This document shows, piece by piece, positions 33,640-46,512 of a stretch of DNA of 64,000 nucleotides. How positions within the stretch are numbered: position 1 is the stretch's first letter; every line of letters starts with the position of its first letter. The DNA lies in the NCBI RefSeq assembly GCF_029867415.1, contig NC_081180.1, positions 25,692,808 to 25,756,807 on the forward strand, read 5' to 3'. Below the pieces are notes generated by a model. It saw nothing but the letters and a program-made list of their open reading frames with translations. It searched no databases and was not told the origin of the DNA. This stretch comes from Vicia villosa. Its lineage: Eukaryota > Streptophyta > Magnoliopsida > Fabales > Fabaceae. Made by a program: the position numbers and the translations under genes.

Positions 33640-36600
33640 TGTCTGTACCTGTATTCTGAAAAAGGGTAAGGTTAATCTTTATGCAATGTCATGATGCATG
33701 GGTTATATAATGAGTCCCTCAAAATAAATGAGAAACTTTGCATGTTATGTATGAGTTCATTATGAGGTAATGCATGCAGTGAATGAATATGTTTATGACA
33801 TATGATATGTGAATATGATTTATGTTGTCTTGATTTGAGAAAATAAATCTCTATGTCCTTGTAATTTTGATGTCTGATCTTGTTTTGAAGATGCTCAGCT
33901 GGGGGTTTATAATTTCTGCTTGGGGATGATCAGCAACTTGATGTTCCCTGACTGGAGATAAAGACATTAGTAAACCATGTTGGAGAAGAGCAACGTGTCA
34001 GAGAACCGGTGGTGTTGAAGATGTAAACTCTAGTGGGGAGCCATGTCTTTGTCGGGACGAGTATGTTCAAAGATATCTTCTTTGAGGATTACTCTGTGGG
34101 GATATGATCTTGTGAACCCGGCTATGTGGGGAGACATGGGTGTCTTGGAAATTGCCCCCAGTATTTTAGTAACTACCATTCGATTTAGGACACCCTACTG
34201 AGTATTGATCAAGCTGTCAAACTGGACTTGCATAGATTTGCCCCAGTTAGTAGGGACTTCGGAAAGATTCGCCTCGCGAGGACTTTATGAGATGTGCACT
34301 ATGGGCGTCATGCCCCTCGTAATCATTGGCCCAGGACAATGCCCCATGTTGATTGGAAATAGACTAAGATTTACTTGGATACATGCCCCTGATTGTTTTT
34401 TGCATCTTTGAGAGATTCTCGGAATCTTGACTTGATTGCCCTTGATGAATGAGATATGTCATGCCCCTTGTATATACAAGCTTTTGACCGACTGAGTCGG
34501 GCGTACGAGACGTCTCTGCAGCTTTATCTATCGGGGAACTTTCTGATATTCGTGCTATCATAAGCAACATGCCCCTGTATCATGAACTTAGGAATCATGC
34601 CCCTGGTTGATCAGGGTTGGAGGTAATTCTAGTTGTGCTTGGGTGAAGGCTCCTGGTAATTTCAGCAGTTTTGAGAGATCCTTTGAATCTTGGCTTGATT
34701 GCCCCGAATATCTGAACGCTTAGTCCATGGGGTATTTCAACTGTTTTTGTGACCCTGAGGGTGATTATAATTTGAAATGTTCATGCTCGAACTCAACGGA
34801 GTTCCGAAGACAACTTGTCCCTTGAGAGGGTTAAACTTTTCATCTGCAGCTCATGATGGAAGTTTTCCTGGTGTCAAGTACTTGTTCATATGCAAAGAAT
34901 GTTTAGTATGAGAAATATAAATCTAATGCAAAGTTCATGTTTGTCTTGAAATATTTTTTATGAAAGGATGTCAAAACATCGATTTTTGTGAAAAGTAGCG
35001 TGATACCAACTCAAATGTTTTAGCAAAACTCCTAGGAGTCGGTTTACCGTTTTCTCGTTATAGTATGCTTTCGAATTAACCCTGCTTCAATTAGGACTTT
35101 TGAGGGTTGTAACGTGGCCAGGTTAATGGTTTTAGAAAAAAAGATATATAGGCTCAAAATTTTATTGGTGCCCACCCCCTTCGTGATGTTCTCCAACCTA
35201 AGTTCAGTTAACTCGACGCGAGCATTCATCCTTCAAGAGGAGTTTGAGACGATTGAGGAATCGACAAGGTGTTTGGACATGACAGTCACTTATCTTTTAT
35301 TCTTGGCGTCTGATCACACGATCTTGAATTTATAGACACACGAATTTGCCCCTTTTGTTGAGGATCTTTTTTGTTTCCCTAACTTTTGCCTGGACAAATT
35401 CTTTTGAATTCTGAGTTTGAAGTCCAGCGGGATGCCCTGACTTTTGCCTTAGTCATTTGTTTTCAAGTTATTGACTTAGCGGGCTTTCTTTTCTCTTTTT
35501 TTTTTTTTAAATTCGTTCTTTTTATTTTTTAAGCAAGTCGTATGATCCTGAGACGTCTTTTTGGAAAGATTGTGACTACCTCATTTCTTGGTCGACGAGG
35601 GATAGTCGTTGTTGTATCGTCATATTTGACCTCTTATTACGCGAGAGGTGACCATTGCGGCCTCGACTTTCCTGAACCTTTTGAAGGATAACCATTATTG
35701 TTTCCTCAGATGCGTGGTCCTGCTGAATTTTGAACACCCAATCAGGTTAACTGAACACTACCCTGCCCCTAGGTTAAATGTGAGGGTTTTTTCGTATAGA
35801 AAAGAAACTCCTACTTCAAGGCTCAAAAGGGGTTGGCAAGGGATTAACTTCCTTATATCTCCAGTGTTTGGGAATTTGAAACAATGCCTGTACATCGTCA
35901 ACAGGGTTTTACTCGAAAGCACACCATTTGAGATTATTGGTATTATGTGTTCGTCATTCTCCCTTCAGAGTCATCATGCTTTATCATTGAGAGTTTGGTA
36001 TCACAAGCAAATAAGAACATATTAGAGCGAGAGCGAATGAATTTTTTCAAGACAAACACATCCAATGCATCGTTATTATAATTCAAAAACAAACAAGTAT
36101 TGCATATAGACAATATTGAACAAGAACAAGAAAGATTACGCATGAAAATGCATGAGAAATTACGAATTGCCAACATTGAGGAGATTTTCTCCGTATGGAC
36201 TTATTGCTTCAGAAGGTCCATTGAGTCGAGGAAGAACTTCAAATCTGGCTTGCAGGTGTGAATATGATAACCTTTGCATCAATCAGGTCTTGTACCTTAT
36301 CTCGGACTGGTTGGCAATTATTGATCGACTGACCAAGTGCCCCAAAGAGGAAACCAAACCAAGCTTTCGTATCTGAACTTGTAGATTACTTCTAGAGAGA
36401 GGATTCTGATGAAGCCACACATGAGTTGTAAGTATCCGTCTTTAGGGATTTGCGAAAGAAGATGAGAAACTTTGTTCTTTAGGGACCTGTTATGCAATGA
36501 TATGTATGCAAATGCATATGCAATGTTTTCAAGGATCTTTTTGGAACCCAATTTGCAACGTTAGAGATCGAACTTGGTTGCAGCTTTGTTTGAAAACTTT

Positions 36601-36830
36601 TGACTTTCGTCTTTGAACGTCCTTCTACAAGAATCAGGCTCACCATATCCAGTGGGTCATAGCCTCTGATTCTGGGTACGATACTTTTGAGTTTGAAGGC
36701 ATCTGGCTAGAGGAAAATAAATCCTCTTGCCCCTTGATAGGAATCTGGCTCTTGATGATGGCACCTGGAATTGCGCGCCCAAAATACTTGAGATCCTTGA
36801 AAATGGTTAGTTAGGTGATGAGGACGAGTA
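33640..36830. other. Ogre-like interior, no coding capacity seen
   Basis: No retrotransposon protein motif is readable on either strand. The stretch is studded with 'gcccct' phrases (34240-34700) and scattered short frames up to 125 codons, none convincing. Confidence 0.6.
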
Positions 36831-36839
36831 GGTCCTACA

Positions 36840-37015
36840 AAAAAGTTCAAGTTGTTAGCGTACACACAAATCCTGCAAGGAATTCAAGTTGTTAGCGTAC
36901 ACATAAATCCTGCAAGGAAACCAAACGGTTAGTGTATAAACAAATCCTGCAAGGAAACCAAACGGTTAGGGTATGAACAAATCCTGCGAGGAAACCAAAT
37001 AGTTAGATAATGAAC
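36840..37015. repeat. ~37-bp tandem repeat near primer site of Ogre-like element
   Basis: Four to five units contain gttagcgtacacacaaatcc and tgcaaggaa, becoming more diverged rightwards. Confidence 0.8.
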
Positions 37016-37620
37016 ACAAACAAGTCACACAAGTAGCCTTAGGTTTAAAGGCTTGCATGAAGTCCATAGGTAAGTACCCTCCCCACTGAAGTTTAGTTGG
37101 TTGAACCTGTCCTAAATAAAGATCGGGCTCTATGGTGCTCATCTCGACGATCGTTCTCGAAAGCATTATCTCAGTCAGCACTCAGGTGGCTGACCGAAAA
37201 CATCTCGAAAGATTGATCTCAATGAGTGTAGCTTCGAGTATCAACCAGCTTCGGTCAAGGTCCAAAGCCGGCCATCTCGCTACTTCTTAATAGGCCAAAG
37301 TCAAGTTTCAACTAGGGTTCTAAGGGCAAATTAGTGCTTCACGACACTACATGGTAGCCTAATGTCTCCTCGATCATGTTCAAGGGCCATCAGAACCAAC
37401 CAAAGTGTCACACTAACGGTGGCCACCAGATCAACCATATCGGGACGAGCCGTACAGTCTCCTTGGTCTATTGCCACATACCTAAGGTACACTAGATCCG
37501 GGTGTAGGATCTTTCACACAAGTAAACCCAAACAATACCTTTAAAAATAAAGCACACAAAACAAACAATTGAGAACATTTATAATGAACTAAGCCCTAAG
37601 GTAAACCCCTCTTAAACACA

Positions 37621-37644
37621 TCTCCCCAGCAGAGTCGCCAGTTC
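37621..37644 (-). other. Ogre-like primer-binding site
   Basis: Four bases after the 5' LTR the minus strand reads TGGCGACTCTGCTGGGGA, the tRNA-Arg-type primer site typical of Ogre elements. Confidence 0.85.
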
Positions 37645-40600
37645 TGTAATACGGTGAACTGACTTTTATTTTTAATATGCAACCAATGTTGCGGTGAGCA
37701 TGAGTCGCCACCGACTTTTATTTTGTCCAATTTTAGGAAAGGTAAAAAGTACAGAAAAAGACCTTTTAAAAAGAAAACGGGCTCGGGGGGTAAGTTATGA
37801 AAAGGGAAGGTGCAAGCACCCTTTTCATCCGTAGTTACCTACGGGCTCTTAGTTTGCTTAGCTCATGTTTGTTTTTGTTCGTTTGAAAAGAGTTTTTTTG
37901 AATAAAAGGACTTTAGCTTAAAAGCGTAGCCTTTGTTTTTTAAAAGGAGTGTGAAAGTAGTTTTGGATTTGAGCAAGCAATCTAAGAGCACTACCCTAAT
38001 AGTTGGTCTTTTTCTATGCTTTTTAAGGTTCCTAGGACTATCCGTACTATGTAGAAGTAGGTAGTCCTTGTTTATATTGGACGTGCGGGTCATCGAAGGG
38101 TCATCGAATGGTCGTTGAAGGCAACAAGTAGAGGTACCCTTAGCAAGGGACGATCGTCACTTTTTCGTAGGCAACAGTCGAGGGTCATCGAGGGACTTAG
38201 TGACGATTTTATATCGAGGGACTTTTGCTAGTGGGCACCTCTACATTTCGAGGGACACGACCTTATAATCGAAGGCAACCAAGAGGGGCGTACCCTAAGG
38301 GTGAGTGCGCGCAAGTGTGTCATATTCAGTTATTCTTATCTTGAGTTAGTTAGCTATGTTCAGTTTTAGTCTTTTCATGCAATCCTATTAACCATACATC
38401 TAACAGTTAATATTTGTACAAAAAGTTAAAATGCGGAAAATAGAGTTCCTACGCTATTACATGGCTTCGGGGAGGGGATTACATAACCACAAATCGGGGG
38501 AAGTGCAGAAAGTAAACTACGATTATTACAATAAACCCACATGAAAATTAAGGCGAAAGATAAAAGATGACATATGCAAAAATCAATAAATGGTGAATGT
38601 CCATGAATAGTCCAATGCTTCAAAGATAATAGTACCTCACAAAAAAAAACGTTAGTGACGGATATATAAATGTTACGTGAGAAATGGTAAACGATATTAA
38701 CAATTAACAAAAAACATCTTAAAAAAAATATTAAATTCTATGGAGAGAACTAAAATTAAAATAAATATTTTTAGTATTTTTTTTTTTATAAAAAAGTAAA
38801 ATCTAATTATTAACATGTTTTTGGTATTTTTATGATATTTAGAAAACATAATAGTAATGAAACTAAATCAAATTAAAATGGGCAAGAAAAAATAAAATAG
38901 GCTTAAGAAATAAAAAGTACATGTGATATAAAAATAAATTAGACTGGGCTTTAAGAATACTGGCCCAAAACAAAACTCCAGTGCTGCCAGGAGTGAGAAA
39001 TCAAAACAAGGGTGCAAATAAGAGTCTGGGCGCTAGGTCCATTGGGATTGGCCCAAATTTTACACTTATTATTAATTAAACAATGGGGTAATTAATAATG
39101 TTAAATAAATATTCAATTAAAGAAAACATGTTAAAAAAAATAATAAAACTTGGAGAGAAACTCTCCCCACACGTACAGCTTCCTTTTTTTGTTTAATTCT
39201 TTTTTCATTTATTTTATTTTTTTATATAAACAAATTATAATATAACAAAATAAAGAGAAAAGAGTGGAATTGACTTTTTCAAAGTTAATTTCTAACCATT
39301 TAAATTATGACCAGTGGCATGGCATTTGTTAAAAAAAATAACAACAAACAAACCAACATACAACACACAATTGAAATATCAGAAGAAAAAAACGATTTAC
39401 CTTCTTCTTCCTCTTTCACTTTTCTCACTCTCACTTCGCAATCGGAAAGGGGCGGATGATGATGGTACAGCGGCGGATCCGTAGTGGCTGTTCGGGTGGG
39501 GGTCATGGCGCCGGAAATCTACCGTGAGAACGTGTTGATGTGTGGAGTGGATCTGACGGTGCTGCTCGGTCTCGACGCAAGCTTTATTGTTGTCGCGTGC
39601 GTAGATCGGCGTGGAGCGTCCTTCTCCTTCTTCTCCGATTATTGCGTGCGGATGCTGTTTGATAACCTGTAGACAAATTAGAAACAACAACAGTAATAAA
39701 GACACACTTGTAACCGCGACGACGGTGATTTTAGTTCTGTTTCGATCGAATCCCTTTTTTGTTATTTGGTGTTTTAATTACTGTGATGTGTTTGTGTTGT
39801 GAGTTGTAATATATTTTATTTTAAAGGTGAATTTTTGTAGAGGTTGATGGTGAATTGATGGTAAAGTTTATAGGATGGCTAGTATGTACATGATGAGTAC
39901 TTGTTACTGTACAGGTTGTGGTTCACATTTGGTATGGAGATTAAGGCTTGAATGGAGTATGTGGGTTTGCACGTGAAAGTGAGAGTGTAGGTTAGATTTG
40001 AAGGTCAATGGAGGATTGGTTGTAAAATGGTAGAAAAATGTTATGAAATGGTGATGATAGTGTGAGTAGTAGAAACATGTGTAAAAAGGTTAGAAATTGT
40101 TTTTTTTTTTTGTCCCCCTATGTACGTGAGAATCATGTATTATATGATGAAAGTGAGGATCTTTGAATTCAATGTAAATTGGAAATATTTGGAAAGAAAA
40201 TGATTTCTTCTTAATTGTAATGAATTTTGAATTTGATTTAGAGTCTTTATTTGGTATAAATTTTTTCTTGAATTTAAACTTAAATAGTAATAATAACATT
40301 ATAAAAGTAATTTAAATCATAATAACTATAAAACTAAAAACGAAATAATATCTAATAATTATTTTTGGTGATTTTTTGAATTAAAATGGCAAAAAGTTTA
40401 AAAAAACATTTTTTTAAATAATAAATAAATTAAATACGAAAAAAAATATTTAAATAATAAAAAAAACTTATTTTTGTGATTTTTGAATATTTTAAAACAG
40501 AAATAAAGTTAGTAACAAATAAAAAAAAAAATGTCAAATGTGGGATTCGAATTCAAGACCTCTCGCTTGTGTACCTCTTACCCTCAAAGCCTTACCAATT

Positions 40601-40669
40601 GTGTCATGTCACTTAATCGAAATAAAATGACATTTGTAATTATATGAGGGCAAATTTTGGGGTATGACA
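37645..40669 (-). repeat. Ogre-like 5' LTR
   Basis: 3025 bp, same length as the other LTR. It ends GGGGTATGACA at 40669 and is followed by the CCAGC duplication and the remaining 58 bp of CACTA-B. Confidence 0.95.
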
Positions 40670-40732
40670 CCAGCGCTTTCACCAAAAAGCGCTTTAGTAG
40701 GGGTGCTGCTAAAAGACAAATTTGGCATAGTG

Positions 40733-41700
40733 AACACCCCATATTCGCTGCATCTCACAACTCTGAGAGGAATACGACAATCGTCTCTATCGTCGAGATT
40801 TCGTTTTCGGTCGCAGAATCACCATCCTCTTGGTTGTGTTTCAGATCAGCCAAGATCCATCACAAGTTAATCCTTTTTCTGCAAAACTGTTGCGGTTATA
40901 ACCTGTCAAACAAAAGCATCACGAACGTAAGGTATTTTTTGGATTTTGAATCATGAGTTTTCTTTGTTTTGTTTTATTCATTGGAATTTTTTTTATTTTT
41001 TTGGTATTTGAATCAAGGGTTATTCGTAAGTTTTTACGAGGTTGTTCGAGGAAGAAATGGATGCTTTGAAAGAGTAGGTTCGGCACTATGTCGCTGTTGG
41101 TTCGAGGAAATCAATCAACAATGGCTGCACAAATAAGTACTTCTCAGGTAGCGAATTAAGAATTTACGTTAACATTACAACAAGCTTTAGTTTTTGAGGT
41201 TTGGATTCTTTATCGTCGCGGTTTTGCACTTACAGCCTCTATCGAAGATTCTGGACATTTTATGTTGTATCTTTTTCTGATATTTCTGTAAAATTGTTTA
41301 CCTTTCATCACAATAGAATCCTGCTCAAATGCAGTATCTTTAGGCTTTACCATTGTTGATCAATGCACTAAGCATGATATAGCTTCAAATCTTCTAAAAT
41401 CTGGAACTGGTGAGTACTTTTATGCATACTCACTCTCCTCGAAATAGGTGATTTTCGTAATTATTTTGTCAATAAATAACCTTCATTTATTTTGTATCGA
41501 GTGTTGTTACACTCATGTTGCAATATCAGTTGTTGGTATTGCTTCTGCTATTGCAGTAGTTGCGGCTTCAATAGCATCATCTGAAAATCATGATGCCAAA
41601 CAAAAGAACCCTACTATGATGGATCATATTTTGCATTTGTTGCATTGCATTTATATTTATACATGACCAACTTATCCTTGTGGTCATTAGTGTATTTTTA
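40733..41700 (+). pseudogene. Exon-like fragments of a disrupted host gene
   Basis: From CACTA-B's right end the CT-style leader resumes (gaggaatacgacaatcgtct) and reaches donor-like ACG|TAAGGTATT near 40927. A short ATG exon (MAAQISTSQ) ends CAG|GTAGCG near 41152. Another exon-like piece ends ACTG|GTGAGTAC near 41415. A frame at 41505-41630 reads VAISVVGIASAIAVVAASIA. The last resembles, from memory, the 'HAAxSVAGxAxAxAAIAA' stretch of FORKED-like/VAN3-binding (auxin canalisation) proteins, but too briefly to name the gene. The frames do not join cleanly, so this is a relic or a misread non-coding region. Transposons separate it from its presumed leader by 14 kb. Confidence 0.3.
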
Positions 41701-43354
41701 TGTTATTTTTTAGTTAGCTGGTTAATGGTTACATTGTTGTACAAGCTGCATATAATTGTGTATTTGTATTATTGATTTTTTGATAAACAAAAATCAAGCC
41801 TTCAGCTCAAACACACAATGTATAACAATTTACAGGTTCAAACTGTCATTTAATTGAGTTGTCCTTTTTGGATTAATAGGCTACTGGAGTTAAATTTTCA
41901 CTAAGGAGGGACTGTTTCATCAAGCATAGAAATCAGGTGAAGTGGAAGGTCAACAGAGGAACAGAAGGTGTAAAATGATATGCATATGGCCATTTTCATT
42001 TCCCTTCCAAGTGATTATGCTGGAGCTGTTTTTTCTAAAATTTGCAAACAATTAATAATTACCTTGCATGTGTTTTGATTGATGTCCAACAATGCTATGC
42101 AATGTGGGTAGTGTGTATAATATGTTGTGTAGAAGAAAGAGAACGTTGCAAATGGTAGAAGAAAAAAGTTTGTGTGGTGCAAAGTTAGATTTTGAGAAGG
42201 TGCAAGATCAATAAAATGTGTAAAAGTACTATAGTATTTCAAAATTAGATAAATGCAAATGCACCTGAGACTTTCCTTGCTCCGCTCTTGCTTATTGGCG
42301 TGTATTAACAGCACTACTTTTAAATTCCAACCCATTTTAATTGGCAATCGTTAGTTGCATATCCATATAAATTTAAGGCATTTTGATTGCATATCCAAAT
42401 ATTATTATTACCTTCAAAAAGGCATTTTTTAAATAAATTTACCGAAACAAAATAAAAATTTAAAAATAAAAAACGAATAAATATGTTAAACAATATAAGT
42501 AATCACAAAAAAGAAAATAATTATATCGAAATTAAAGTTAATAAAATATCATTTAAGATCAATTATGTCTCAATGAAATATATTTGTTTATAATCAATTA
42601 AAAATAAATATTAAAAAAAATTAAGTATGCATAAATATATTTATAAATAAAAACAAAACAAAACAAATATTTACATACGAAAATATATGGTTGATTCAAA
42701 TATTTCTATATATGAAAAAATTATATTTATGCTCCAAATATAAACAAAATATGTTTTCACTTTAAAACCAATAAAATTTCTTGATTAAAAAATTGTCCTT
42801 TTGTTTTTTCATTCTTATTACATTTTAGAAACAAATGTATGTAATACACCGGTATCCCGTACGATCGTACGGGTATCCATACTAGAATTCGTGTGAACCC
42901 ACGTGTTATTACATTTTTTTTGTATCATTAAAGAAAATAAAATTAAATATATTTGGAATAATATATGAATTCAAACACGAAAAAGTTTGAAATTTCTTTT
43001 GTATGTAATGATTCAAGAACATACTCTATACATTAACTTGGATGAGTTTGAAATTCAAAATGCATGAAAAAGTTAGGAGCACTCTTATGGCTTCTAATTT
43101 AAATATCAATATATAGGTTTCATTAAAATTTATCTCTTCTTGTTAGTTGTAACCTTTTGCAAAAAGCCTTTATTTATTTTTTGAAACAATGTCATTTTCA
43201 TCAAGTTTATTTCAAACGACCTACTTTGTTCTAATCACAAGATTAGTCTTTTGTCTTAGAATAAGTTCCTTGACATTGTTTCTCTCAAATTTATTTAACT
43301 CTTACAGCATATCAAGAGACCAATATTCATCAATGAGATATTTGTTGGCATCCT
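41700..43354. other. AT-rich intergenic DNA
   Basis: Mostly AT-rich with scattered frames below 110 codons (e.g. 42015-42347 minus) that lack recognisable domains. It contains the Helitron-like terminus at 42856-42885. Confidence 0.5.
42856..42885 (+). mobile_element. Helitron-like 3' terminus
   Basis: A perfect palindrome CCCGTACGATCGTACGGG is followed 8 bases later by CTAG, the hairpin-then-CTRR arrangement of Helitron 3' ends. The next base is A rather than the T expected for an A|T insertion, and no 5' TC end was identified. A related terminus lies at 55118-55147. Confidence 0.4.
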
Positions 43355-46020
43355 TGATAAGTGCCAAAAATACGCAAAATACATAGACACTTATTATCTT
43401 ATTTTACAAGAATGAATTGGAACTCGGCAATGATAGAACCTCTAATTTGTCTATAAAGTGATAAAACACTTATTTAGACTTTCCTAGATTTATTAACTAA
43501 AAATAGGTAAAAAGGTCGGGAAAACCACAATTCAACACATAAAGACTAAGCTAGTGAAAAACCCTGAAAAGCAAGTCTCACTAGGCCATGGTCATAAGCG
43601 CACGAAGCGAGCTCGGTAGGACAATTGACGCTTCAAGGCCTTCATGGTGAAGAAATTGTAAGAACAATAATTGGTTCTGCATCTAACCTTATGTTTTGAT
43701 GATAACATTACATGATATATTAGAGAGTAATTTATTACTCTAACGTTTTTTGTCTAGTGTGTAGATTTTGCCAACAGTTTCTAACTCTAAAGAAAATGTG
43801 TGTGATATCATCAGGCTTTGAACTCAACACATTTCGATTATGGAAGAAATCAACATGTTTACATATTTAGTCAAGTTCGAGAATGCTTCTATAACAACGA
43901 TTCTGATGAACATTAATGAATGAGCTTCTGACCGAGACTCTCATGAAAGAGCTTTTGGGGCCTCCTCTAGTTCTGAGATTCTGCTGTCCAAGTTCTAAAG
44001 ATTCTGAAGAAAATATTCTAGAAGAACAAGTTCTGAAGGTTCTAAAGACAAAGCTTTTGAAGAACAAGTCCTGAAGTTCCGAATACAAGGTTTCGGATGA
44101 ACAAAGTTCTGAAGACTGTGAAGACTTAGGCTTTAAAGATTTAAAGACCAAGTGCTGAAGACTATGGAGACAAGGTTCTATTTGAACAAGTTCCTAAGAC
44201 TTTGACGACTTAGGTTTTGGTGATTCAATGTTTTGATCCTTCTAAACATGCTTCAACATCTACTATCTGAAGCCTTGGAAGATTGGAAGATAAAGGATAA
44301 AATTTGGATTCACGTGAGGAAACAGTAAGTGGTATCTACTCTTCCACTACTCGGATAAGGTGTCGCTAGGTCAAGACTATTGTATCATATTGTCTACCAC
44401 TCCCTCACTGACCGTTGGAACTATACAAATAGAATTGTATATTCCAATTTTACCATTCAAAAAAATTCTATTCTTCAGCTATAAAAGAAGACTTAGAAGA
44501 AGAATTCAAACAAAGTGAAGACGATAATCTGCATATTAAAAAACTTATGCTAAAATGCTGATAAAACCACTCTGATAATTTCCTTGTATAGTTTTGTAAG
44601 CAAGTGAGCTTTTGTTCGATACTTTTTTTAACACTTTTGTGTTATTTGATTGTATTTTAAATTTTTCTAACATGCCTTCAAGAAGCAACTCTATTAACAT
44701 AAAACTATTGTATTCAACGAGTGAAGATGATTGTTTCTTGAGAGACTAGGGATTTAGTCATAATTCATAAGAAGACATTGACAGTTAATCTTTGCGGTTT
44801 GCAACAAGTTACAATTAGTGTTTGTTGTGGTTTGCAATATTGACAGGTAGTATTTATTGTGGTTCTATAATCAGTTTAGTTATAGTGGATTAAGTCCTTA
44901 TTGATAAGGAAAAATCACCTGGCGGCTGGACTGAAGTAATTTCATTAACAGTGAACCATGATAAAAATGATTGTGTTATTTATTTTTGTTCTTGTGTTCT
45001 TGCCTTTTTGATTTGGGAAGAAATTATTTTTAAACCATGAAACCCAATTCAATAACTAACATTGCTCAATATAGATAAAAGTCTCTCTCTAGGCATAAAT
45101 GGGGGTGCGCCTAGCAAGGGCCCTAAATATGTACCTATAAATAGGTGCTTAGAGTTAAGTTCAAATGGAGTTTTTGTGGAGTGATGTATTACAAAATTGG
45201 AGTAGGTTCACCTTGGTCTACAATAAAATAATTAGAGAGGGAGCCTGAAGGAGGAAACGCTACTCAAGTGACAGGGCATATAAATTCCAACCTCAGCTTT
45301 ACAAGATTACTGGTACAACTATGATAAGTAAGAGTAGCTAAAAATCTCTTTGTTGGGTGTTAGATGTAGTTATTATATTCAATTATTAAATAGGTAATGG
45401 TTTTTTATGTAAGTCTACTCGAGCTTTAATATTGATGACTCTTTAACTTAATGCATAATTTAGATTTGCTGCTTAAAACTTGTTTTCATGGTGTGACTTG
45501 ATAATTAAAAGGTGCTTGTTATTACTAGATCCAAGATTATCATCAATTATATACTAATGCCTAGATATAGGATTAGGTTTAATATTTGCACGTATTGTTG
45601 TAGGATCGGTGGGGAGTCTTGCTGCTTCATAAATGTTGAAACTTAATGATTTATGTTGATTAATAGACCCAGATATCAACATTTAAGAAATTCATTGTTG
45701 TCATGGTATAGATACCGAGCAGATACGAATGAGGGAAATAGGATGTAATATTAATAACTTATTAGATGAGCATATTACAGAGCTATGGTTATGCATGACA
45801 AATATGTAATGACGAAATCTACCACTAGCAAGCTTTCTTATTATTAACATTGAAATTTCCATTTTACTTTCAATAATTTATTTTATGTCGTTTACTTTCA
45901 CGCATCAAAGCAACTATAAAACCCTTCTCTACTTAATATCTTAAGACCTATTGAAGGATCTTTAAAACCATCAGTCTCTATGGATACGATAATTATAAAA
46001 CATACTTATGTGCTTGCAAC
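43355..46020 (+). repeat. Degenerate LTR-retrotransposon DNA (TGATAAGTGCC type)
   Basis: TGATAAGTGCCAAAAAT at 43355 and 'tctctatggatacgataat' near 45975 resemble the ends of a plant Ty3 LTR family, with a SIRE-type LTR inside. Coding frames are absent. Boundaries and family are tentative. Confidence 0.35.
43657..45062 (+). repeat. SIRE/Maximus-type Copia LTR (degenerate, solo)
   Basis: The text 'tgttttgatgataacattac' near the left end, GAAGAAC/TTCTGAAG-type repeats, and 'tcacctggcggctggactga' near the right end are hallmarks of legume SIRE-type LTRs. No internal region or partner LTR is visible here, so it is solo. I could not define a clean target duplication. Confidence 0.6.
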
Positions 46021-46512
46021 CGTCCTTTTAGTTAAATTTTCTTAAAATTGTCTAAACACAAATTAGAAATAAATATCTAATGTAACACTTTTGATATAAA
46101 TAAGTTCAACAATTCGTAGATCGTAGGGGGTGGACCCTTAGATACATCAGCCTCAAACTAGATCTTCACCTTGGGGACGAAAGAAGAGCAATCCTTTGGT
46201 CGAGCACGGTCCCCAGAGACGTCAAAACATATTATGAGATCTAGCCTAAGGGCAAACATGATGAAATAAAATCATGAAAAGATCATATGATGAAATAAAA
46301 TCATGAAATATTATAAGATGAAATTAAATAACAGAAGACCACTTGACGAAATAAAATCATAAAAGATCGCATGATGAAATTATATCAAGGAAGCTAATGT
46401 GGCGAATAAAATTATGGAAGGATAAAGTGAAGCAAAGCAAAGGAAAAGAAAACAAGCAAGCTAAGCAAATGAATAAATTCATTAAAAAGCAAAGACATTA
46501 TGTATATTATAA
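46021..46512. other. Intergenic DNA with short imperfect repeats
   Basis: Between about 46255 and 46400 a 'gatgaaataaaatcatgaaa' motif recurs imperfectly at roughly 30-35 bp spacing. No ORF of note. Confidence 0.45.

Larger units (their letters stand above)
29633..40669 (-). mobile_element. Ogre-like non-autonomous LTR retrotransposon
   Basis: This 11,037-bp element has 3025-bp LTRs at both ends (29633-32657, 37645-40669) that I found nearly identical, and the 5-bp target duplication CCAGC (29628-29632, 40670-40674). On the minus strand the LTR opens TGTCATACCCC and closes CCGTATTACA. The primer site after the 5' LTR is TGGCGACTCTGCTGGGGA, as in legume Ogre elements. A polypurine tract (GAACAGGGGCAGC) precedes the 3' LTR. 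The 4.99 kb interior has no gag, protease, RT or integrase frame, but holds three tandem arrays. It must have moved using enzymes from an autonomous relative, and recently. Confidence 0.95.
26880..40732 (-). mobile_element. CACTA-B, CACTA element with ULP1-protease remnant, split by Ogre-like element
   Basis: It begins CACTACAGCACGG at 26880 and ends TTTGGCATAGTG at 40732, with target duplication AAC on both sides (26877-26879, 40733-40735). Without the nested element it is about 2.8 kb. Its AGCGCTTTT/AAAAGCGCT subterminal repeats (26895-27235, 29340-29590 and 40670-40700) closely match CACTA-A, so the two are one family. The minus strand holds two exons of a ULP1-like protease. The right end (CATAGTG) differs by one base from the consensus CGTAGTG of CACTA-A and CACTA-C. 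Confidence 0.93.

Noticed and set aside
42015..42347. 110-codon minus-strand frame
   Set aside because: No motif, no promoter or neighbouring exon signal; expected by chance in this length of AT-rich DNA.
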